A DNA stretch of 64,000 nucleotides from positions 31,628,500 through 31,692,499 of the forward strand of contig OY282607.1 of assembly GCA_958298945.1 (NCBI GenBank). The letters run 5' to 3'. Under the pieces are notes generated by a model. The model was not told the DNA's origin. It did not search any database and saw nothing but the letters and a program-made list of their open reading frames with translations. Below are positions 57,825-64,000 of the stretch, piece by piece. Each line of letters opens with the position of its first letter. Positions within the stretch are counted from its first letter, which is position 1. Both the position numbers and the translations under genes were made by a program. This DNA comes from Atherix ibis. Its lineage: Eukaryota; Arthropoda; Insecta; Diptera; Athericidae.

Positions 57825-58226
57825 CGTTTGTCTTCTCGCACCTTTTCTCCACCCGCTCGTATAAAACACAATTCCAACTGAAACTGAACTGCAAATACTG
57901 TCAACACTTGACGCATTTCGTCAGAATTAGGCAATATAGTTTATTATTTATAAATTACTTAACTTATTTCTATTTCAATTTCAACTGTCAATACACAATC
58001 CTGCTACATATCAAAATACTGAAATGTATGGCAATACTTGGACTATAATTGCAAAATCCCGTAAAACAAGATCAATTTTATCGTTAAACAGCAGTCGAAA
58101 TTTTGTGCATTCCCATAAAACTGTGACAAGTCCGATTGGATGCAGTTCTCAGTTTCAGTCGGAACTGTGTTCCTACCATTAAAGTGACGAGTTTTTAAGC
58201 GAGCGGGTATAGCAAATGTTGCAGTT
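57825..58226. mobile_element. Inverted-repeat element with long diverged arms
   Basis: The left arm (AACGTTTG ... CCCGCTCGTATAA ... TTCCAACTGAAACTG ... AACTGCA) is matched by the inverse of the right arm (CAACATTTGC ... CCCGCTCG ... TTCCGACTGAAACTG ... AACTGCA). Arms are about 70-90 bp with gaps. No transposase inside. Confidence 0.5.
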
Positions 58227-58320
58227 AAGATAAATTTTTTATTTAAATTTTTTTTTTATATTTTATTTTTATATGTTAGAAAAAACACTTGGAAAATTTT
58301 AAACGGAACATTCGCAATTA

Positions 58321-59427
58321 TTGGGTTGTCCGTTTTTTTAAAAATAAAAATGAGAGACGATTTTCTTATAGTGAATTAATATTTTATTCAATTAAATATT
58401 GTCCAGTCTGATCCAATACCCTTTGCCATCTTTCTAGCAAAAAAAAAAACTAAATTTTTGTTCTTTGCTGGCAAAAAACTGATCCAAGTGATTTTTGACC
58501 TCCTCATTTGAATTGAACGTTTTACCGTCAAAAAAATTTGGTAAAAACCAGAACAAATGATAATCGGAAGGTGCTAGGTCTGGAGAGTGTGGTGGGTGTG
58601 GCAGTATATCCTTTTTCTTTAAGTAAATCATTCAATTTGTCCAACTGATGACAGTACATTTCAGAATTGATCGTTGTGTTGCTCGGCGAAATAAACGATT
58701 CCTTTGAAATCCCACCAAACAGATAACATAACCTTCTTTTTTTTATGAATATTGGCTTTCGAAGTGCTTTGAGCCGGTTCATCTTTTCTACTCCAGGACG
58801 CTTAACATTGTTGTAGACAACCCGTTTCTCGTCCCCAGTGACGATACGCTTCAAAAATGGATCATTTTCTTGGCGTTTGAGAAGCAAATCTCAAACGTCA
58901 ATGCGACGGCACAAATTTTTTTCCATAAGAAGATGAGGAACCCATATGCCGAGCTTTGAGATTAAACCTAGCCGTTTCAAATGATCCTGAACAGTTGAAT
59001 TCGATAAATTTAATTTCTCAGCGATCTCACGAGTTGTTATTCGCTGGTTTGCATCCATTAATACCTTTATTGTGTCTTCATTAGCTTCAACTAGTCCTCC
59101 AGAACGTGGTGCATTTTCGAGATCAAAATTGGCGGATTGAAATTTTGCAAACCAGTTTTGGATAATTTTTTTTCTTCTTTGAACAGAATTTTTATCTTTT
59201 CTATAGCAAAAAAGTAAAATATGCCGAAAATGGTGTTTTTCACTTGCCATATTTAAAAAGGTATCAACCAAAAACTATTGTGCAGAATCAATTGAATTTT
59301 CTCACAAGCAAGTCAGCTGTCAAAATACATATGATTATGCGGCTTAAGTGTGAAGTTGGTTGTATAAAAAAAATACAATTAAGTCCTCTGTTGGGAAAAA
59401 AACAAAATTACTTTCCGGACAACCCAA
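58321..59427 (-). mobile_element. Mariner element with TA duplication, same family as 55474, second Asp deleted
   Basis: TA at 58319-58320 and 59428-59429. Ends TTGGGTTGTCCG with inverse CGGACAACCCAA. The transposase is on the minus strand: MASEKHHFRHILLFCYRKDK, the HTH with QNWFAKFQSANFDLENAPRS, ITTREIAEKLNLSNSTVQDH, then after a frame break FLKRIVTGDEKRVVYNNVKR (first Asp present, the usual Trp after GDEK changed to Arg). The frame reaches YCHQLDKLNDL, where about 40 residues with the second catalytic Asp are deleted. HPPHSPDLAPSDYHLFWFLP follows (third Asp), then SNEEVKNHLDQFFASKEQKF. 1107 bp. It lies in the opposite orientation to the copy 2 kb away. Confidence 0.92.
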
Positions 59428-59429
59428 TA

Positions 59430-60964
59430 AATCGAGGCCATATTACCTGAAATTTTGTAAAAGGTTATGGAAAATGTTTTGGAAAGAGAACGAATGTGCG
59501 AAGCAGAAAATAAAAGGTGGCCATTCATAATTAAGACATCATTTTTCATAATTAAACCAAAAATATTCCCCATATTTATAAAAAAAAAATAATTATCGCT
59601 CAAATTAAATTGTTATAAAGAATTCAAACCACAACGTTCATTTTGCGCAACCCTGTACTTGGTCGTTTTCATGTTCAGCTCACGTTGCAGTCTCTGAGAT
59701 TTTAGGTTAAATTTTGTTTACATCAAAGAGCACCCCTGTATAGAAAACCCCCTTAAAAAAAGCTTATTTATAAGATTTTCACCAATGTCATATTCAATAG
59801 CACTTATTGTTAATAATTCAATATAAAATTATTAAGGCTACATTGGCTATAGCGATTTATATGAATTTTTAAAAAGAATACATATACTCAATTATTAGCA
59901 CTAACTCTTCTCAAATTAAAATATCATAATTTACGAACTTTGATTTTATAAATATTATTAAATAGTTTTTATGCATATTAAATGCACACTCTTGTCCGTA
60001 AGCTGATTTAAATATATGTTTTTACATTATTATGATAATAATCAATTAAAATTTATAATAATAATACATAAATAATTAAGAATCGAACTTTAATAAAAAG
60101 GCAAATACTTTTTCGATGTCTTATCAATAATAATATTTTACCATTTTAAATAACAATAATAATAATAAATTCATTATGAAGAAAAAGAACCACTCTACTT
60201 TTAAAGGATAAAAGTGTGTTATAATAAATATTATTAATATAATTAGATGATGATTTAATAAAATCTATTATAAAATAGACAAACCGTGCTATGTGTTAGT
60301 GGAAATTTTTGAAAGTCATAAAAATATTTCTCAAAAAAAAATTAATGATTTTATTAATTATCTAATTAGGTTTTCATAAATAATCTAAATATTCGAATTA
60401 GTAACTGTTATTAATTTCAATAAACAAGTGATAAAACCACAAGAACATCGTATTAAATCTAATTAATTATTTATTTAGAAAAAACTTTACAACCAATCAA
60501 ATAAAATCTTTTCAATTGTTTTTAATCAATTTCTTTGAAGAATTATACTTTCAAATTATCTAAATCTATTCCTGGAATATACGAGTATAACATATCAAAT
60601 TGCTAAATATTATTAAGAGAAGAATTTTATTTTTAGAAATCGTCCAAGAATGAAACAGTAATGGTATTTTAAAATACTAGTAATCAAAATATGATAAATT
60701 CGTAATCATCAATTTTATTATTATTTCTATTTTCATGAACTTGTGATAGCGTTCCTATTAATAGAGCAATAAACTTTATTAAAAAATTGTTAGTTAAACC
60801 AACTAAAAAAAAATTTATTAAAATTTCAAATTCTATATTATCTTAATTGATTCTAGGAAAATGTTTAAAAATCCTTATGTGTAATTCCAATTTTTTATTT
60901 TTTAGAATCCACATTTATTAAATGGTTTTGAAATATTTTAAATTAATGATATAATTAAGAGGTT
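59430..60964. other. AT-rich stretch, probably intronic
   Basis: Only short low-complexity frames. A GC-richer patch at 59620-59760 is not recognised. Confidence 0.35.
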
Positions 60965-61400
60965 ATCCAATTTGTGGTTTGGAAAGTACAGTTTATTCAA
61001 ATATAATTTGATTATTTTACCGAAATCATGCCATTATGCATAAAATATTTTATTTTTAAAATATATAAAACTTCTTGCTGCACATTTGGGGCTGTAATTT
61101 GAGCATTACTTAACGGATTTTTGTTTTTAAATGCTCGAAAATTTCAGTATTATCTGCATAAATACGATCCTTTACGTAGTGTTATAAGGAAAAGTCCAAC
61201 AACGTCAAATAGCATGATCTTGGAGGTCCATTGATATTGCCAAATCTCGAAATTAAGCGTGTCAATATGTTCTTTTTTATATATTGGGGAACAAAAAAAA
61301 GTCATACGGATTATGATCAGGTAAATAAGGGTTTGGGAAACCATAGGAATACCTTTTTCCAACAAAAACTTATTGATAGATGTGACCTTGTGCTCTGATA
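60965..61400 (-). pseudogene. C-terminal part of the WPPRSCDLTPLDFFLWG-type mariner family
   Basis: The minus strand reads, with frameshifts, NGPPRSC then a degenerate L-T-x-L-D-F (third catalytic Asp region), then KDRIYADNTEIF and K..ITAPNVQQEVLY-like helix residues. It ends in a terminus AGGTTATCCAATTTGTGGTT and TGGAAAGTACAG. Good match to the block order of the family. Confidence 0.55.
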
Positions 61401-61773
61401 TTGTAGAGCATTCAAGTATCTTTAAAACCCTTTTTTCGTGGACGGTCTGACTTCACAACAGTCCTCATTCATTCCACAATTTCATCAGCTTTCTATGTTG
61501 ATGGCATTTCTGGACCAGGTTCCTCTTATAATGCTCCTCGGGTTTCCAAAAGTGCTTAATGCCACCGAAAACATAAGGAATATGATAAGGAATATTCCCC
61601 AAAGGTTCATTAGAGCGTTTCGTAAGTCTGTCATATTACATTTCTTCCACATCTCGTATTGCATATTCTTATGCAACTTACATAGTTAAGTTAAATACAA
61701 GAAAGAGAATAATTAAAAATTAATAATTGTAAATAATTTTTTTTTATCCGAAAAGGTTTATTTAAGAGATGTG

Positions 61774-62577
61774 ATGGATCCTTGTCAGGAATCTTATTTA
61801 CGAGAGATGACAAGGTGTTATAAATGTTTGGAAAAACCTTTAAAAGCGGGTCCACAAATTAACTCTTTGGAGGATCTAATCAACGAACTTCATTTGGCAT
61901 TTGAAACTCGTTACGTAAATATTGAATTGGTCAATCATATTATGCTGGCCTACAAATCAAACGAGGATGATTGGAAAAAATTTGCAAAATTCGATCCACT
62001 TAAGTAAGTTGAAATAAAAATTTTTTTTTAATATTTGGATTTTTTGCTAATTAGTTCTGTACACATCCAGATATACACGGAATCTGGTTGACAAGGGTAA
62101 TGGAAAATTTAATTTAATTCTATTATGTTGGGGACCTAATCAAGGATCAGCAATTCATGATCATGCTGATTCGCATTGTTTCATGAAAATGCTGAATGGA
62201 TCCTTGACAGAGACACGATATTGTATGCCGGAAGATCTTATCTGCACTAAAAATGATTCTACAGTACACATTGGATCGTCAGGAGAAGAATTGGCTATGA
62301 AAGTAAAGGGAACGATGACCCTCAATCTGAATGAAGTGTCCTATATAAATGGTAAAGTAATTCTTATTTATTATTAAATTAAATTCAAACTTAATTTTTC
62401 TATTTTGAAGATAATATTGGAGTGCATAGAGTTGAAAATAAAAGCCATACAGAAGGTGCAGTTTCATTGCATTTATATTGTCCACCATTTGATGAGTGCG
62501 CTGTTTATGAGCCAAATTTACGGAAAACATGTCCAGTCACTTTTTACAGTATTAATGGAAAAATTATTCAGGAATAA
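61774..62577 (+). CDS. CDO1: Cysteine dioxygenase type I
   Basis: Three exons: 61774-62003 (donor AA|GTAAGT), 62071-62351 (acceptor TACACATCCAG, donor AATG|GTAAAG) and 62411-62577, giving 225 aa from the Met at 61774. Family landmarks: YTRNLVDKGNGKFNLILLCW with the substrate-binding Arg, GSAIHDHADSHCFMKMLNG with two iron-ligand His and the Cys of the Cys-Tyr crosslink, GVHRVENKSHTEGAVSLHLY with the third His ligand and the crosslink Tyr, and CPPFDECAVYEP. All recognisable active-site residues are present. It is a cytosolic iron enzyme oxidising cysteine to cysteine sulfinate, feeding taurine/hypotaurine and sulfate. The N-terminus is about 26 residues longer than in mammals. The stop overlaps an AATAAA (62573-62578). 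The start may instead lie on an upstream exon. Confidence 0.93.
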
Positions 62578-62578
62578 A

Positions 62579-62999
62579 ATTTTACAAAAATTAATATATA
62601 TTTTTTTTTTAAAACATCTTTTTTTCTCTAAGATTATTTAATTAATTAGTATTTACAACAACAACAAAAATCTATTTTTGAATATAATTCTGATAATATT
62701 ATTGTGAAAAAAGGAATGATAATTATAGACATTTTAAATAAATATTAAATAAAAACTTATTTATAAGTTACTATTGATTTGATTAAAATAGTAAATTTGG
62801 AAATTACAAAACAATATACTAAAAATGAGTTTTTGCAGGAATTTAAAATCGTGTCACTGGCAAGGACTTTAAACATATTTTTTATGTAATTACAGTAGCA
62901 GAAATTCAAAAATTTATTTATTATAGTATCCTTATATAAATGTTCTCATTCGATTTTCTATTCTTAAATAAAAAACGACATCAGAGATTATCGAATATA
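62579..62999. other. 3' flank of cysteine dioxygenase, AT-rich
   Basis: A further AATAAA cluster near 62735-62755. No other features. Confidence 0.4.
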
Positions 63000-63620
63000 T
63001 GCTTATGGAAAGTACAGTTCAATAAAGTACATTTTAAGTTTTGATTTTGATAAAATTTTTATTTTAATATGTTGAACAAATTTTGCCATTAAGCATGAAA
63101 TATAATATTGATTAAATGGCTACTGTGAGACTTTTCGCAGGACTCAAACATTGTTGGTGTAATTTTTGACGATTTTTTAGAATATTTGGATCTGTAATTC
63201 GGCCATAACTCGGCGGGTTATTGCAGCTAAAGGTGACGTCACACAGTATTAAAATCGATCGTACGAACTGTGTTCAGCCCAAGTTAAGTCGTACGAACTC
63301 TGTTGAGTTGAGTTTTTGTTTTGTTTATTTGTTGTTGTTAATTAGTGTTAAGAATAAAATTTTGTTTTTTATTTTTATTAATACGCTGGTATATATATTC
63401 TCTCATATGAAATTTAAAAAATCCGAAAATAATCATCAATGTAGTTTACACGGAAACTTTACTATGACGTTTCCATATATTTTAACAGCCGTACGAGGTT
63501 CGATGACGCAGGGCTCGTATACACCAAGCGAGAAATAAGTCCAATTACTGAAAAAAATTGTTCGAAAAATCAACATTCAAAGCTTGATATTCCAGCATTT
63601 AATGATCAGTTATCCAATTC
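63000..63620 (-). pseudogene. WPPRSCDLTPLDFFLWG-type mariner relic, two parts
   Basis: On the minus strand 63055-63250 gives the C-terminal helix (RRVMAELQIQIF, KIVKNYTNNV) and a terminus with GGAAAGTACAG near 63010. 63530-63620 matches the pre-first-Asp stretch also seen at 18140-18250 (TTCAGTAATT, TGATTTTTC). The part between is replaced by unrelated DNA carrying a direct repeat TCGTACGAACT(G/C)TGTT at 63258 and 63289. Confidence 0.5.
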
Positions 63621-64000
63621 ATAACGTAAAATGGTAAATAAAAAAATAAAAAAATGTTATCTTCGATGGCATATATGCTTAGCAACTGCAAAATAATAGG
63701 GCTGTACTTGCCAAATCATGACATGAAAAACCCTTTAATTGGCAAGCTTTTACGAAGTCCAAAAACAAACAAATTTCAACGTAATTCAACAAGGTTTCAA
63801 CGCATTTTTACCTATTCCAGATTTTTAAATGCTCTAAAGTTTGAGTATTTGCTATAAATAATATTATATTTTATGCAAAATAGCAAGATTTAAGCAATAT
63901 GATTAAATAAAATTCTCAATAAATTTGAATTATTAATTTGCTTATTTTAAGTTTTCTTTTGAAAGTGCAAATAAAATAATCCAATTTATTTTTCTCTGAA
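63621..64000. other. AT-rich end of window
   Basis: The 67-aa plus frame at 63654 has no recognised features. Nothing supported. Confidence 0.35.

Noticed and set aside
1..64000. CRISPR arrays, operons, bacterial promoters, phage modules
   Set aside because: The sequence is eukaryotic (spliced genes, mariner/LINE relics); none of the tandem repeats has spacer-like unique sequence.

Overview
This window looks like insect nuclear DNA. It is very AT-rich, its genes have short introns with GT..AG borders, most of it is non-coding, and it is full of decayed Tc1/mariner and Jockey-type LINE copies. The gene set (windei/ATF7IP, TMEM223, NOP10, TMEM170, CFDP1/Yeti, cysteine dioxygenase) is animal. 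The intronic style, with many TATGTA/ACATATGTA-type runs, suggests a higher (cyclorrhaphan) fly. That placement is an inference.

Layout. 0-0.2 kb (+): last exon of an unidentified gene. 3.4-4.9 kb: a 15-bp minisatellite with 180-bp and 135-bp higher-order units. 7-23.3 kb: a transposon graveyard with several mariner families, two LINE relics, a 125-bp tandem repeat, a GC-richer island at 11.9-13 kb and ~90-bp inverted repeats 3 kb apart. 23.9-28.7 kb (-): windei, the ATF7IP/MCAF1 orthologue, in four coding exons (about 1530 aa), with a 5'UTR splice acceptor showing that its first exon lies further upstream. 29-41 kb: AT-rich DNA holding an inverted-repeat element, a THAP-domain relic, candidate 5' exons and a candidate unassigned minus-strand gene (38.6-40.9 kb). 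41.6-42.8 kb: TMEM223 (+) and a tiny two-exon NOP10 (-), tail to tail with crossing polyadenylation signals. 46.8-47.2 kb (-): TMEM170. 48.1-48.3 kb (-): a short conserved-looking coding exon. 49.4-50.1 kb: one inverted-repeat element nested in another. 50.5-51.3 kb (+): Yeti/CFDP1. 52.2-52.6 kb: a possible divergent promoter. 54.6-59.4 kb: foldback MITEs, a minus-strand LINE split by a mariner, and a second mariner of the same family. 61.8-62.6 kb (+): cysteine dioxygenase, with all recognisable active-site residues present. 63-63.6 kb: another mariner-like relic.

The host genes are unrelated housekeeping or chromatin genes: heterochromatin silencing (windei), H/ACA snoRNP (NOP10), chromatin remodelling (Yeti), mitochondrial inner membrane (TMEM223), ER/nuclear envelope shape (TMEM170) and cysteine catabolism (CDO). 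They are not an operon or pathway. I did not find a clearly new biological system. The most interesting items are large snap-back inverted copies at deletion junctions in two unrelated mariners, a spaced array of acidic SUMO-interaction-like motifs in windei, the nested inverted-repeat elements upstream of Yeti, and an unassigned multi-exon gene candidate.
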